A stretch of DNA of 64,000 bases from Streptomyces antnestii (GTDB taxonomy: Bacteria > Actinomycetota > Actinomycetes > Streptomycetales > Streptomycetaceae): positions 62,001 to 126,000 of the forward strand of contig NZ_RZYA01000005.1 of assembly GCF_004005495.1 (NCBI RefSeq), written 5' to 3'. Below are positions 8,210 to 18,300 of this stretch, one piece after another; positions within the stretch are counted from its first letter, which is position 1, and every line of letters starts with the position of its first letter. The notes under the pieces are model-generated. The model was not told the origin of the DNA. It saw nothing but the letters and a program-made list of their open reading frames with translations, and searched no databases. Both the position numbers and the translations under genes were made by a program.

Positions 8210-9537
8210 CCTCAACTGCCAGGGCACGTAAACACGTTCATCTCGCCGCCCACTTCCCGGGCGTCAACAACACCACCGTCTGGGCCGATCCGCGGTCCCG
8301 CTCCCAGATCGACTTCGCGTCGTTCGAGCACCTCGCCCGCACCGCCGAACGCGGCCTGTTCGACTTCTTCTTCCTCGCGGAGGGGCTGCGGCTGCGCGAG
8401 CACAAGGGGCGCATCCACGACCTCGACGTCGTCGGGCGGCCCGAGTCCCTCACCATCCTGAACGCCCTCGCGGCCGTCACCGAGCGCCTCGGCCTCGCCG
8501 CGACCGTCAACGCGACGTTCAACGAGCCGTACGAGATCGCCCGCAGGTTCGCCTCGCTCGACCACCTCAGCGGGGGCCGGGCCGCGTGGAACGTCGTCAC
8601 CTCGTCGGACGCGTTCACCGGCGAGAACTTCCGCCGAGGCGGCTTCCTCGACCGGGCCGACCGCTACACGCGCGCCGCCGAGTTCGTCGCGACGGCACGG
8701 GAGCTGTGGGACTCCTGGACGCCGGACGGGCAGCCGCGGCCCTTCGCGCACACGGGTCAACACTTCGACATCCAGGGCGAGTTCACCCTGCCACGCTCGC
8801 CGCAGGGGCACCCCGTCGTCATCCAGGCCGGGGACTCCCCGGAGGGCCGCGAGTTCGCCGCGTCGACGGCCGACGTCATCTTCACGCGGCACGGCACCCT
8901 GGCGGCGGGCCGCGCGTTCTACGCCGACGTGAAGGGCCGGCTCGCGAAGTACGGACGCGCCCCCGAGGACCTGAAGATCATGCCGGGCGTCACCGTCGTC
9001 CTCGGCGACACCGCCGCCGAGGCCCAGGAGCGGGCCGCGGAGATCCGGCGTCAGCAGGTGTCACCGCAGAACGCGCTCCTCGCCCTGGAACAGGTCTGGG
9101 GCGTCGACCTCTCCGCGTACGACCCCGACGGGCCGCTGCCGGACATCGACCCCGTCGTCGACTCCGGGCTCTCCCAGGGCCGCACCCGGCGCGGCGACCC
9201 GCTCGCGGTCGCCGAGGAATGGCGGGCCCTGTCGCGCGCCAAGGGCCTGTCGATCCGGCAGACCGTCATCGAGACCACCACACGTCAGTCGTTCATCGGC
9301 ACTCCGCAGGCGGTCGCCGCCGAGCTCGACGAGTTCGTGCGGACCGGCGCGGCCGACGGGTTCATCCTCGTACCGCACCTCACGCCGGGCGGCCTCGACG
9401 AGTTCGTCGACCGGGTGGTGCCCGTGCTCCAGGAGCGCGGCGTGTACCGCACGGAATACACCGGCACGACCCTGCGCTCCCACCTGGGGCTGAAGGAACC
9501 CGCACACCCCGTACCCGAGAAGGGCCTGACCGTATGA
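8206..9537 (+). CDS. NtaA/SnaA/DmoA family FMN-dependent monooxygenase
   Basis: 443 aa, the full length expected for the NtaA branch. Characteristic stretches are FEHLARTAERGLFDFFFLAEG, ATVNATFNEPYEIARRF, GRAAWNVVTSSD, LWDSWTPDG and LPRSPQGHPVVIQAG. Enzymes of this branch (nitrilotriacetate, dimethylsulfide, pristinamycin IIA and YtnJ-type monooxygenases) take FMNH2 from a separate reductase, so the flavoprotein at 2561 is a candidate partner. ATGA overlaps at both ends link it to the 7127 gene and the DUF1684 gene. The B. subtilis ytm operon also pairs such an enzyme with a two-binding-protein cystine-type importer. Confidence 0.88.
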   Translation: MTSTARARKHVHLAAHFPGVNNTTVWADPRSRSQIDFASFEHLARTAERGLFDFFFLAEGLRLREHKGRIHDLDVVGRPESLTILNALAAVTERLGLAATVNATFNEPYEIARRFASLDHLSGGRAAWNVVTSSDAFTGENFRRGGFLDRADRYTRAAEFVATARELWDSWTPDGQPRPFAHTGQHFDIQGEFTLPRSPQGHPVVIQAGDSPEGREFAASTADVIFTRHGTLAAGRAFYADVKGRLAKYGRAPEDLKIMPGVTVVLGDTAAEAQERAAEIRRQQVSPQNALLALEQVWGVDLSAYDPDGPLPDIDPVVDSGLSQGRTRRGDPLAVAEEWRALSRAKGLSIRQTVIETTTRQSFIGTPQAVAAELDEFVRTGAADGFILVPHLTPGGLDEFVDRVVPVLQERGVYRTEYTGTTLRSHLGLKEPAHPVPEKGLTV

Positions 9538-10319
9538 CCGACGCAGCCGAAACGGCCGACGCAGCCGACGCCTGGCGGCAGTGGCACGAACAGCGGACCG
9601 CGTCCGTGTCCGAGCCCTACGGGCCGCTCGCCCTCACCGGCACCCACTGGCTCGACGACTATCCGGAAGGCAAACTTCCGGCCATTCCCGGGCAGTGGCG
9701 GGCCGACGGCGACTCCGTCGTCCTGACCGCCGCCCCCGAGGACGGGCTCACCCGCGAGGGACAGCAGCTCACCGGCGAGATACGGCTCACGGCCGACGCG
9801 CAGGTCGGCCTCGGCGAGCGCCGCCTCGTCGCCATCGTCCGCGAGGGCCTGTGGGCCGTACGCGACTTCGACCCGGGATCGGCGCCGCGGCGCGCCTTCC
9901 GCGGCATCGAGGCCGGCCCGTACGACCCGGGCCGGGCCGTCGAAGGCCGCTTCACGCCGTACGAGGAGAGCCGCACCGTCCGCGTCGAGAACGCCGACGG
10001 CAAGAAGCGCGGGCTCGGCCTCGGGGGTGAACTGGCCTTCACACTCGACGGGCAGGACCACACCCTCCAGGTCGGCGTGCAGGCGGACGGCTCGCTGTGG
10101 GCCGTGTTCGCCGACGCCACCAGCGGCGACGGAAGCTACCGGTTCCGCTTCCTGCGGCCGGCCGCCCCCGACGCCGAAGGCCGTACCCGCGTGGACTTCA
10201 ACTACGCGGTGCTGCCGCCCTGCGCCTTCGCCGACCACTTCATCTGCCCCTTCCCGCCGCCCGGCAACACGCTGACGGCCGAGATCACGGCGGGGGAGCG
10301 GAACCTGCGTACCGCCTGA
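9534..10319 (+). CDS. DUF1684 domain protein
   Basis: 261 aa, soluble and without a signal peptide. It matches DUF1684 throughout: [18 protein letters not shown] near the start, [11 protein letters not shown] in the middle, and the conserved C-terminal [23 protein letters not shown]. Biochemical function is not known to me. Its ATG overlaps the preceding monooxygenase stop, so it belongs to the operon, and a strong hairpin 22 bp beyond its TGA ends the unit. Its place at the end of an uptake and oxidation operon suggests a role in product handling or hydrolysis, which is inference. Confidence 0.85.
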   Translation: MTDAAETADAADAWRQWHEQRTASVSEPYGPLALTGTHWLDDYPEGKLPAIPGQWRADGDSVVLTAAPEDGLTREGQQLTGEIRLTADAQVGLGERRLVAIVREGLWAVRDFDPGSAPRRAFRGIEAGPYDPGRAVEGRFTPYEESRTVRVENADGKKRGLGLGGELAFTLDGQDHTLQVGVQADGSLWAVFADATSGDGSYRFRFLRPAAPDAEGRTRVDFNYAVLPPCAFADHFICPFPPPGNTLTAEITAGERNLRTA

Positions 10320-10341
10320 CCGGCCGGCGCCGCGGTGCCTT

Positions 10342-10373
10342 CGCGCGCCCATGGACCGTTCCATGGGCGCGCG
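10342..10373 (+). terminator. Hairpin after the sulfur-type operon
   Basis: A perfect 13-bp stem (CGCGCGCCCATGG at 10342-10354 with its complement at 10361-10373) closes a 6-base loop, 22 bp after the DUF1684 stop. No U tract follows, as is usual in this genus. Confidence 0.75.
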
Positions 10374-10446
10374 TCGCGTTCTTCGGAGATGTTCCGTTTC
10401 CGACCTTGCGCGGGCGCGCTCCCGCGGTCACTATCACTGCGGCGCA

Positions 10447-10469
10447 TGTCAGGGACACGCCACCTGACA
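10447..10469. promoter_or_regulatory. Inverted repeat TGTCAGG-N9-CCTGACA upstream of the first S1 protease
   Basis: Seven-base perfect arms at 10447-10453 and 10463-10469 lie about 57 bp before the protease start, in the promoter region. Candidate operator; the protein that would bind it is unknown. Confidence 0.4.
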
Positions 10470-10525
10470 GTGCCTCACGGGCCCGCCACCGACACGGGCC
10501 CCTTCCTTCACCGAGGAGGAGTTCA

Positions 10526-11377
10526 GTGAGGATCAAGCGCATCAGACTGCTAGCCGTGGCAGCGGGTCTGCTGGCCACCACCGTGGTCTCCCTGCCCGGC
10601 GCGAGCGCGGCCGGGAATCACACGTACAGCGCAGGGCGGCTCTCCGCGGTCGCCCGATCCGTGCGGGACAGCAAGGTGGACGGCACGGCCTGGTACGTCG
10701 ACCGGGCCTCCGGGCGCGTCGTCGTGACCGCCGACAGCACGGTCTCGAAGGCCGAGCTCGCCAAGGTCACGAAGGCGGCCGGAGCCGACGCCGGCGCGCT
10801 GAAGGTCGAGCGGACCTCCGGCACGTTCACCCCCCTGCTCTCCGCGGGCGACGCCATCTACGGCGGCCAGTACCGGTGTTCGCTCGGCTTCAACGTGCAG
10901 AGCGGCAGCACGTACTACTTCCTCACCGCGGGCCACTGCGGCAAGGTGGCCAAGCAGTGGTACACCGACCAGGCGCACAACACCCTGATCGGCCCGACCA
11001 CCGGCTACAGCTTCCCGGGCAACGACTACGCGCTCGTGCGCTACGACAACACCGGACTCAGCCACAGCGGCGGCTACACCGCGGCCAACGCCTTCGTCGG
11101 CGAGTCCGTCAAGCGCACCGGCTCGACCAGTGGCACCCACAGCGGCAGCGTCACCGCGCTCAATGTCACCGTCCGCTACCAGGGCGGCGGTACGGTGAGC
11201 GGCATGATCCAGACCACCGTCTGCGCCGAACCGGGAGACTCCGGCGGCCCGATGTACGACGGCTCCAAGGCGCTCGGTATCACCTCGGGCGGCAGCGGTG
11301 ACTGCAAGACCGGCGGCACGACCTTCTATCAGCCGGTGCCCGAGGCGCTCAGCGCCTACGGCGTCAACATCTACTAG
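10526..11377 (+). CDS. Secreted S1 serine protease, streptogrisin A/B type
   Basis: 283 aa preproprotein. The GTG start is set by GAGGAGG 7 nt upstream. A signal peptide covers about residues 1-29 and a short propeptide of about 75 residues precedes the mature domain, which begins around [19 protein letters not shown]. The triad is His137 (TAGHC), Asp167 (NDYALV) and Ser239 (GDSGGP). Cys118/138 and 233/260 would form the two classic disulfides. It is the first of three tandem paralogues; the start codon context GTGAGGATCAAGCGCA is nearly identical in the second copy. Likely role: extracellular protein degradation. Confidence 0.95.
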   Translation: MRIKRIRLLAVAAGLLATTVVSLPGASAAGNHTYSAGRLSAVARSVRDSKVDGTAWYVDRASGRVVVTADSTVSKAELAKVTKAAGADAGALKVERTSGTFTPLLSAGDAIYGGQYRCSLGFNVQSGSTYYFLTAGHCGKVAKQWYTDQAHNTLIGPTTGYSFPGNDYALVRYDNTGLSHSGGYTAANAFVGESVKRTGSTSGTHSGSVTALNVTVRYQGGGTVSGMIQTTVCAEPGDSGGPMYDGSKALGITSGGSGDCKTGGTTFYQPVPEALSAYGVNIY

Positions 11378-11397
11378 AAACCCGCATGTTGAACGCT

Positions 11398-11435
11398 GCA
11401 CGGCCGAAAGGCGCTCTTGCGCGGCTCGGCCGTGC
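11398..11435 (+). terminator. Hairpin after first S1 protease
   Basis: A 10-bp perfect stem GCACGGCCGA (11398-11407) / TCGGCCGTGC (11426-11435) encloses an 18-base loop that contains a further GCGC/GCGC pairing. It starts 20 bp after the protease stop. Confidence 0.6.
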
Positions 11436-11581
11436 GGCCGAATACTCCCCACCAGCGCTTGTCAGGGGCACCGCATGTTCGTGGGCGGTCCGGAATCCGG
11501 GCCGCCCGCCGGGCCGCTGGCTGCGCCTCACGGGCCCCCGACCCCACGCGGGCCCCCGACTTCCCTCGGGAGGAACGACCA

Positions 11582-12490
11582 GTGAGGATCAAGCGCACCA
11601 CCCCCCGCAGTGGCATCGCGAGACGGACCCGGCTGATCGCCGTGGCCTCCGGGCTCGTCGCCATCGGCGCACTCGCCGTACCCGCGGCCAGCGCGTCGCC
11701 CGCACCCGTCGCGCACACCTACAGCGCGGACCAGCTCTCGCAGGCGAACAAGTCCGTCCTGAAGGCCGACGTACCCGGCACCGCCTGGGCCGTCGACCAC
11801 AAGACCAAGCAGGTCGTCGTCACCGCCGACAGCACCGTCTCCCGGGCCGAGATCGCCCGGATCCAGAAGGCCGCGGGCAGCAACGCCGGCGCCCTGAAGA
11901 TCGAGCGCACCCCCGGCACGCTCAAGAAGCTGATCTCCGGCGGCGACGCCATCTATGCGAGTAGCTGGCGCTGCTCCCTCGGCTTCAACGTCCGCTCGGG
12001 CACCACCTACTACTTCCTGACCGCCGGTCACTGCACCGACGGCGCGGGCACCTGGTGGTCGAGCTCGTCGCACACGACGACGCTCGGCTCGACCGCGGGA
12101 TCCAGCTTCCCGGGCAACGACTACGGCATCGTCAAGTACACCAACACGTCGGTGACCCACCCCGGCACCGTCGGCAGCCAGGACATCACCAGCGCGGCCA
12201 CGCCCTCCGTGGGGACCACGGTCACCCGGCGCGGCTCCACGACCGGCATCCACAGCGGCAAGGTCACCGCGCTCAACGCCACCGTGAACTACGGCAACGG
12301 CGACATCGTCTACGGCCTCATCCAGACCACGGTCTGCGCCGAGCCCGGCGACTCCGGCGGCCCGCTCTACGGCGGCACCACCGCGTACGGTCTGACCTCC
12401 GGCGGCAGCGGCAACTGCACGTCCGGCGGAACGACCTTCTTCCAGCCGGTCACCGAGGCGCTCAGCGCGTACGGGGTGAGCGTCTACTGA
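11582..12490 (+). CDS. Secreted S1 serine protease, streptogrisin A/B type (second copy)
   Basis: 302 aa preproprotein with a GTG start behind GGGAGGAA. A signal peptide to about residue 38 is followed by a short propeptide ([19 protein letters not shown]), which aligns with the first copy. The triad is His150 (TAGHC), Asp180 (NDYGIV) and Ser258 (GDSGGP). The shared pro-region and start sequence show recent tandem duplication from the 10526 gene. The separate hairpins after each gene suggest each copy is transcribed on its own. Confidence 0.95.
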   Translation: MRIKRTTPRSGIARRTRLIAVASGLVAIGALAVPAASASPAPVAHTYSADQLSQANKSVLKADVPGTAWAVDHKTKQVVVTADSTVSRAEIARIQKAAGSNAGALKIERTPGTLKKLISGGDAIYASSWRCSLGFNVRSGTTYYFLTAGHCTDGAGTWWSSSSHTTTLGSTAGSSFPGNDYGIVKYTNTSVTHPGTVGSQDITSAATPSVGTTVTRRGSTTGIHSGKVTALNATVNYGNGDIVYGLIQTTVCAEPGDSGGPLYGGTTAYGLTSGGSGNCTSGGTTFFQPVTEALSAYGVSVY

Positions 12491-12548
12491 TGGGCGTACG
12501 CGGTCACTGACCGGCGCACGCGGGCGCGATCCGCGGCCGACAGCAGCG

Positions 12549-12580
12549 AGCCCCCGTACGGCAACCGCCGTGCGGGGGCT
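12549..12580 (+). terminator. Hairpin after second S1 protease
   Basis: AGCCCCCGTACGGC (12549-12562) pairs with GCCGTGCGGGGGCT (12567-12580) around a 4-base AACC loop; one G-T pair in 14. It is followed by the pyrimidine run CTCTCCT. Confidence 0.75.
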
Positions 12581-12884
12581 CTCTCCTGTCCGCGCCCGGC
12601 GCCGCCGGTTCCCGGCCCGGCGGGGTCGGAATCCGGACAGGCCTAGACCTCACCCCGCGCAGACCGCCGCTCTGCGCGGAGTGTTTGCAGTGGGAACCGA
12701 CGTGGTGCGAAAGGAGTATGACGGGGGCGCACACCACCGGGGGAGCGCATAGTCTCGGTCGCACGCGCGTCCTGAAGTCGGCCTTGTGTGTCCCCTGTGG
12801 CCGTCGGGATAGTGGGCGGCGTCAACCTACGGGACCGGCGCACCCCACAGCCGCCGGTTCCGACCCCCCACAGGAGGACGAGAG
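12581..12884 (+). other. Intergenic region upstream of the third S1 protease
   Basis: About 300 bp with no convincing gene on either strand. The proximal part must contain the promoter and a 5' leader. AGGAGG at 12871-12876 is the ribosome site for the TTG start at 12885. I see no strong -35/-10 pair or hairpin. Confidence 0.5.
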
Positions 12885-13967
12885 TTGAAGCACCGACGCA
12901 TACCCAAGCGGCGTGCCGCCGCGGCAGGAGCGGGCATCGCCGCCCTGGTCGCCGCGGGAGTCACCTTCCAGACTGCGAACGCGAGCACGGAAACCCCCGA
13001 CGCGGCCCCGCGGACCCTGTCGATCGCGAAGGCCGGAAATCTCGCCTCGTCCCTGACCAAGGACCTCGGCGCGGACTCGGCGGGCACGTACTACGACGCG
13101 GGGGCCAAGGCCCTCGTGGTGAACGTCCTGAACAAGGACGCGGCCTCGGTCGTGGAAGCGGCCGGCGCGAAGGCCAGAGTCGTCCAGAACTCGCTGGCCG
13201 AACTCAAGGGCGCCCGCACCACCCTCAAGCAGGACGCGACGATCCCCGGCACCTCCTGGGCGGTCGACCCGGCTACCAACAAGGTCGTCGTCACCGCCGA
13301 CCGCACGGTCGACGGCGCCGGGTGGAGCAAGCTGAGCAAGGTCGTCGACGGCCTCGGCTCCAAGGCCGAACTCCGGCGCACCAAGGGGGAGTTCAAGCCC
13401 CTCATCGCGGGCGGAGACGCCATCACCGGCAACGGCGGCCGGTGCTCGCTCGGCTTCAACGTGGTAAAGGACGGCCAGCCGTACTTCATCACGGCCGGAC
13501 ACTGCACCGAGGCGATCTCGACCTGGTCGGACTCCAGCGGCCAGGAGATCGGCACCAACGAACAGTCGAGCTTCCCTGACAACGACTTCGGGCTCGTCAA
13601 GTACACCGCGGACGTCCCGCACCCGAGCGAGGTCGACCTCTACAACGGCTCCACGCAGCCGATCACCAAGGCGGGCGACGCGACCGTCGGCATGAAGGTG
13701 AGCCGCAGCGGCTCCACGACCCAGGTCCACGACGGCACCGTCACCGGCCTGGACGCCACCGTGAACTACGGCAACGGCGACGTCGTCAACGGCCTCATCC
13801 AGACCGACGTCTGCGCCGAACCCGGTGACAGCGGCGGCTCGCTCTTCTCGGGCGACACCGCGATCGGCCTCACCTCGGGCGGCAGCGGCGACTGCACCTC
13901 CGGCGGGGAGACGTTCTTCCAGCCGGTCACGGAGGCGCTGTCCACGTTCGGCGCCCAGATCGGCTGA
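12885..13967 (+). CDS. Secreted S1 serine protease with longer alpha-lytic-type prodomain (streptogrisin C/D-like)
   Basis: 360 aa from a TTG start, chosen because AGGAGG lies 8 nt before it and the n-region [10 protein letters not shown] is a proper signal start. A signal peptide to about residue 33 is followed by a prodomain of roughly 140 residues ([16 protein letters not shown] onwards) of the alpha-lytic-protease propeptide type. The mature S1 domain begins near [18 protein letters not shown]. The triad is His206, Asp234 and Ser316; the last sits in GDSGGS, not the common GDSGGP. No chitin-binding extension follows. It is third in the tandem protease cluster and differs in prodomain from the first two. 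Confidence 0.94.
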   Translation: MKHRRIPKRRAAAAGAGIAALVAAGVTFQTANASTETPDAAPRTLSIAKAGNLASSLTKDLGADSAGTYYDAGAKALVVNVLNKDAASVVEAAGAKARVVQNSLAELKGARTTLKQDATIPGTSWAVDPATNKVVVTADRTVDGAGWSKLSKVVDGLGSKAELRRTKGEFKPLIAGGDAITGNGGRCSLGFNVVKDGQPYFITAGHCTEAISTWSDSSGQEIGTNEQSSFPDNDFGLVKYTADVPHPSEVDLYNGSTQPITKAGDATVGMKVSRSGSTTQVHDGTVTGLDATVNYGNGDVVNGLIQTDVCAEPGDSGGSLFSGDTAIGLTSGGSGDCTSGGETFFQPVTEALSTFGAQIG

Positions 13968-14005
13968 CGCGCCGTCGTCGTACGGGGCACGCCGTAGTCG
14001 TGCAG

Positions 14006-14034
14006 AAGGGGCCGGTCCGTCGGACCGGCCCCTT
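14006..14034 (+). terminator. Terminator between third protease and the convergent membrane gene
   Basis: AAGGGGCCGGTCC (14006-14018) and GGACCGGCCCCTT (14022-14034) form a perfect 13-bp stem with a 3-base loop, followed by TTTC. It lies between convergent genes and may serve both. Confidence 0.85.
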
Positions 14035-14035
14035 T

Positions 14036-14083
14036 CACGTCCTCACGTCCTCACGTCCTCACGTCCTCACGTCCTCACGTCCT
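14036..14083. repeat. 8-bp tandem repeat (CACGTCCT)6 abutting a stop codon
   Basis: Five perfect copies of CACGTCCT (14036-14075) and one variant (CGCGTCCT) lead directly to the stop of the minus-strand gene ending at 14091. Read on the minus strand the unit contains TGA, so the array repeats sequence that overlaps the stop region. Confidence 0.9.
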
Positions 14084-14090
14084 CGCGTCC

Positions 14091-15149
14091 TCACGCTTCG
14101 GCGCGGGCCCGCTCCCGTCTGCCGCGGAACACGGCGGCGGCCATTGTGATCACCACGCCGGCCACCGCCCACGCGGACAGCACCAGGAGCGGCCCGGTGA
14201 CGGCGTTGCCCTTGAAGTAGGCGATGGAGCGCGCCACCCAGGTGCCCGCGCCCGGCGGCAGGGCCGGGCCGATCGCCTTCCAGAAGGGCGGCAGCATCGG
14301 CAGCGGGAACGCGCCGCCCGCGCTCGGGTTGCCCGCGACCACGATGAGCAGGATCGCCAGACCGATGCCCACGATGCCGAAGAGCCCCTGCAGGGCGAGC
14401 GTCGCGGCGCCGACCGCGAAGATGATCAGGGCGCCCAGGCCCCACAGCGCCACGACGCTGCCGGGCAGCGCGCCGAGGATCGGCCCGACGATGACGGCGC
14501 CGCCGATTCCGGCGGCGATCGACACGAGCGCCATGGTGCCGAGCCGGATGGCCGCGCGCTCTGGGTTGGCGGGCCGGGCGCCGGTGCTGATCGCCAGGAT
14601 CGAGGCGGTCAGATAACCGCCGACGCACCAGCCGACGACCAGGTAGAAGGACGACAGGCCGTCGAAGTCCTGGGAGGAGGCCGGGGCCAGGTCGACGGTC
14701 CTGACGGTGCGGTGCTGGGCCGCTTCGAGCGTGGTGACGAGCCCGTTGAGGGTGGCGGACAGGACGGTGCCGCCGCCGGACGCGACGAGGAGGGTGTCGG
14801 TGGTGCCCCGGGGGTCGATGACCAGGGCCCCGTCGAGGTCCCTGTTCAGGATCTTCTCGCGGGCCGCGGCCAGGTCGGTGACCGTGCGCGGGTCGAGCGG
14901 GCTGCCGGGGAGCTTGTCCAGCTGGGTGACCGCCTGCTGGGCGACGGCCGGGAGCGGCGCGGCGACACCGAACGGCACGTCCTTCGGCTTCGGGTCGTGC
15001 AGGGCCCCGACGTAGGAGGCGATGAAGAGCAGCTGGAGGGCGAGCACGCCGACGACGAGCAGCGCGGCCCGCGGTGTGACGGCGCTCTTCACCTCGTCGA
15101 GGAAGGACCCGTGCGGGGTTCCGGGCGGGGTGTCGGCTGTCTGGGTCAT
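14091..15149 (-). CDS. ABC-2-like / DUF3533 (YhgE-Pip-like) integral membrane protein
   Basis: 352 aa. A cytoplasmic start is followed by one membrane helix (AALLVVGVLALQLLFIASYVG), then an extracytoplasmic region of about 150 residues (residues about 55-205), then a block of five or six helices (VGWCVGGYLTASILAI onwards) and a basic tail (RGRRERARAEA). This 1+extracellular+5/6 layout fits DUF3533/ABC-2-type membrane proteins. The ATG at 15149 was chosen because upstream codons show no family resemblance. It is divergent from dnaE2. No ATPase partner is adjacent, so an export role is only suggested. Confidence 0.7.
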   Translation of the reverse strand: MTQTADTPPGTPHGSFLDEVKSAVTPRAALLVVGVLALQLLFIASYVGALHDPKPKDVPFGVAAPLPAVAQQAVTQLDKLPGSPLDPRTVTDLAAAREKILNRDLDGALVIDPRGTTDTLLVASGGGTVLSATLNGLVTTLEAAQHRTVRTVDLAPASSQDFDGLSSFYLVVGWCVGGYLTASILAISTGARPANPERAAIRLGTMALVSIAAGIGGAVIVGPILGALPGSVVALWGLGALIIFAVGAATLALQGLFGIVGIGLAILLIVVAGNPSAGGAFPLPMLPPFWKAIGPALPPGAGTWVARSIAYFKGNAVTGPLLVLSAWAVAGVVITMAAAVFRGRRERARAEA

Positions 15150-15233
15150 GCCCCCACGGTCCGGGGCGCCCGGTGTTCGCGCAGGTGGGGTGGGCCTGAA
15201 CGGGTGACCTGCGGCGGATGCCATAAAGAGGTG

Positions 15234-15249
15234 TCGCACATGCGTTCGA
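15234..15249 (+). promoter_or_regulatory. LexA (SOS) box upstream of dnaE2
   Basis: TCGCACATGCGTTCGA matches the actinobacterial/Gram-positive SOS box with GNAC-N4-GTTC half-sites: one core mismatch (GCAC for GAAC) while the second half-site is perfect. It is 64 bp before the dnaE2 GTG, where a repressor would block the promoter. DNA-damage induction of the downstream pair is the expected consequence. Confidence 0.7.
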
Positions 15250-15312
15250 TACTGGTCTATGGTGGTGGTGGGGAGGCGAAAGCAGTCGGTTCGAGGTGTG
15301 CAGGAGGTGCGT

Positions 15313-18300
15313 GTGCCAGGGTTCACGCATCTGCACACCGTGTCCGGGTTCTCCCTTCGGTACGGGGCCTCGCACCCGGAACGGCTGGCCGAGCGCGCCG
15401 CCGAGCGGGGCATGGACGCGCTCGCCCTCACCGACCGGGACACCCTCTCGGGCGCGGTCCGGTTCGCCAAGGCCTGCGGCCGGGCGGGAGTGCGGCCACT
15501 GTTCGGCACGGACCTCGCGGTCACCGGCCCCGGGGCACTCGACGGGGCCCCGGACAAGCGGCGCCGGCAGCCCGTGCGCGGCGGTGCCTTCATCGACGAG
15601 TCGACCCCCCGCGCGACCTTCCTCGCCCGTGACGGCGCGCGGGGCTGGGCCTCCCTGTGCCGCCTGGTCACCGCCGCCCACGCCATCGGCGAGACCCGGC
15701 TGACCTGGGAGGACAACCACGGCGACGGCCTGGCCGTACTGCTCGGACCCGCGTCCGACGTCGGCCGCGCGCTCGCCGCGGGACGCCCCGACCGGGCCGC
15801 GCGGCTGCTCGCCCCCTGGCGGGAGATCTACGGCGACGCCCTGCGCCTCGAAGCCGTCCACCACGGCCGCGAGGGCACCGGCCCCGGCTCGCTGCGCCTG
15901 GCCGCCCGCACCGTCGGCTTCGCCGCCGAACAGGGGGTGCGTCCCGTCCTCAGCAACGACGTCCGGTACGCCGACCCCGGCATGGGCCCGGTCGCCGACG
16001 TCCTCGACGCCGCGCGCCGCCTCGTCCCGGTCGACCCCCGCAAGGAACTCGACAGCGGCGAGCGCTGGCTGAAGGGCGCCGACGCCATGCTGGTGACGGC
16101 CGAACGGGTGGTGGAGGCCGCGGGCTTCCGCCGCGACGCCGCGTACCGGCTGCTCGAACAGACCCGGGCCGTGGCGGACGCGTGCGTCGTCGACCCCGAG
16201 GGCGACCTCGGCATCGGCTCCGTGCACTTCCCCGAACCGCGGCTCGTCGGCGCCGGGCGCCGCACCGCGCAGCGGGTCCTCGCGTCGCGGGCGACGGCGG
16301 GCATGCTGCGTCTCGGATACGCCCGCAAGCGGGAGTACTGGGAGCGGATGCACCACGAGCTGGACATCATCGCGTACCACGACTTCGCCAGCTACTTCCT
16401 CACGGTGTCCCAAGTCGTCGACGACGTACGGCACATGGGCATCCGGGTCGCCGCGCGCGGCTCCGGCGCCGGGTCCCTGGTCAATCATCTGCTCGGCATC
16501 GCGCACGCCGACCCCGTCGAACACGGCCTCCTCATGGAGCGCTTCCTGTCCAAGCGCCGCTCCGTCCTGCCCGACATCGACATCGACGTGGAGTCGGCCC
16601 GGCGACTGGAGGTCTACCGGGCGATCATCGGCCGGTTCGGCGCCGAGCGCGTCGCGACCGTCTCGATGCCGGAGACGTACCGCGTCCGTCACGCCGTACG
16701 CGATGTGGGCGCGGCCCTGTCCATAGATCCGGCCGACATCGACCGGATCGCCAAGTCCTTCCCGCACATCCGCGCCCGCGACGCCCGCGCGGCACTCAAG
16801 GAGCTGCCCGAACTACGGGATCTGGAACGGGAGTTGGGGGACCGCGACCGTCTGTGGGAGCTGGTCGAGGCGCTCGACGCGCTGCCGCGGGGTATCGCCA
16901 TGCACCCGTGCGGGGTGCTGCTCTCGGACGCCTCGCTGCTCGCCCGTACGCCCGTCGTGCCGACCAGCGGTGAGAGCCTGCCCATGTCGCAGTTCGACAA
17001 GGAGGACGTCGAGGACCTCGGCCTGCTCAAGCTCGACGTCCTCGGCGTGCGGATGCAGTCGGCGATGGCGCACGCGGTCGCGGAGACGGAGCGGGCGACC
17101 GGCACCGCCCTCGACCTGGACGCGGTGCCGCCGGGCGACCCGGAGACGTACCGGCTCATCAAGTCCACCGAGACGCTCGGCTGCTTCCAGATCGAGTCGC
17201 CGGGCCAGCGCGACCTGGTGGGGCGGCTTCAGCCGGCCACGTTCCACGACCTCGTGGTCGACATCTCGCTGTTCCGGCCGGGTCCCGTCGCCGCCGACAT
17301 GGTGCGGCCGTTCATCGAGGCGCGGCACGGACGCGCGCCGGTCCGCTATCCGCACCGCGACCTGGAGGGACCGCTGAAGGAGACGTACGGGGTCGTCGTC
17401 TTCCACGAGCAGATCATCGAGATCGTGAACGTCATGACGGGCTGCGGGCGCGACGAGGCGGACCGGGTCAGGCGAGGGCTCTCCGACCCCGAGTCGCAGG
17501 GCCGCATCCGGTTCTGGTTCGCGCAGCAGGCGGCGGCGCACGGCTACGACGCCGACACGATCGCCCGCACCTGGGAGATCGTCGAGGCCTTCGGTTCGTA
17601 CGGGTTCTGCAAGGCGCACGCCGTCGCCTTCGCCGTGCCGACGTACCAGTCGGCGTGGCTGAAGGCCCATCACCCGGCCGCGTTCTACGCCGGGTTGCTC
17701 ACGCACGACCCCGGGATGTACCCGAAGCGGCTGATCCTCGCGGACGCGCGGCGGCGCGGGGTGCCGATTCTTCCGCTGGACGTGAACAAGTCCGCGGTCG
17801 CCCACCATATCGAACTGGTGTCTGATAAAGGGAGTGGAGGGGAGAAGTGGGGCGTGCGGCTCGCGCTGTCCGACGTGCACGGCATCAGCGAGGCCGAGGC
17901 GTCCCGCATCGAGGAGGGCCGGCCGTACTCCTCGCTGCTCGACTTCTGGGAGCGCGCCAGGCCCAGCCGGCCGCTCGCGCAGCGCCTCGCCCAGGTCGGC
18001 GGACTCGACGCGTTCGGCGCCAACCGGCGTGACCTGCAACTCCACCTGACCGAACTGCACCGGGGAACGCGCGGGTCCCGGGGAGCCCGCGGCGCCCAAC
18101 TGCCCCTGTCCGGCGGCCGCGGCACCGCGTCCGCCGGCCTGCCCGACCTCGGCGACGCCGAACGGCTCAGCGCCGAACTCGGCGTCCTCGGCATGGACGC
18201 CTCCCGCCATCTCATGGGCGACCACGAGAAGTTCCTCGAAGAACTCGGGGTCCTGACCGCCCGCCACCTGCGCGAGGCCGAACACGGCAGGGTGGTCCTC

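Noticed and set aside
14036..14083. CRISPR-like array
   Set aside because: The unit is 8 bp without spacers; it is a simple tandem repeat.
15259..15312. Earlier ATG for dnaE2
   Set aside because: No ribosome site, and the upstream 18 codons do not belong to the DnaE2 N-terminus; GTG 15313 has AGGAGG 5 nt before it.
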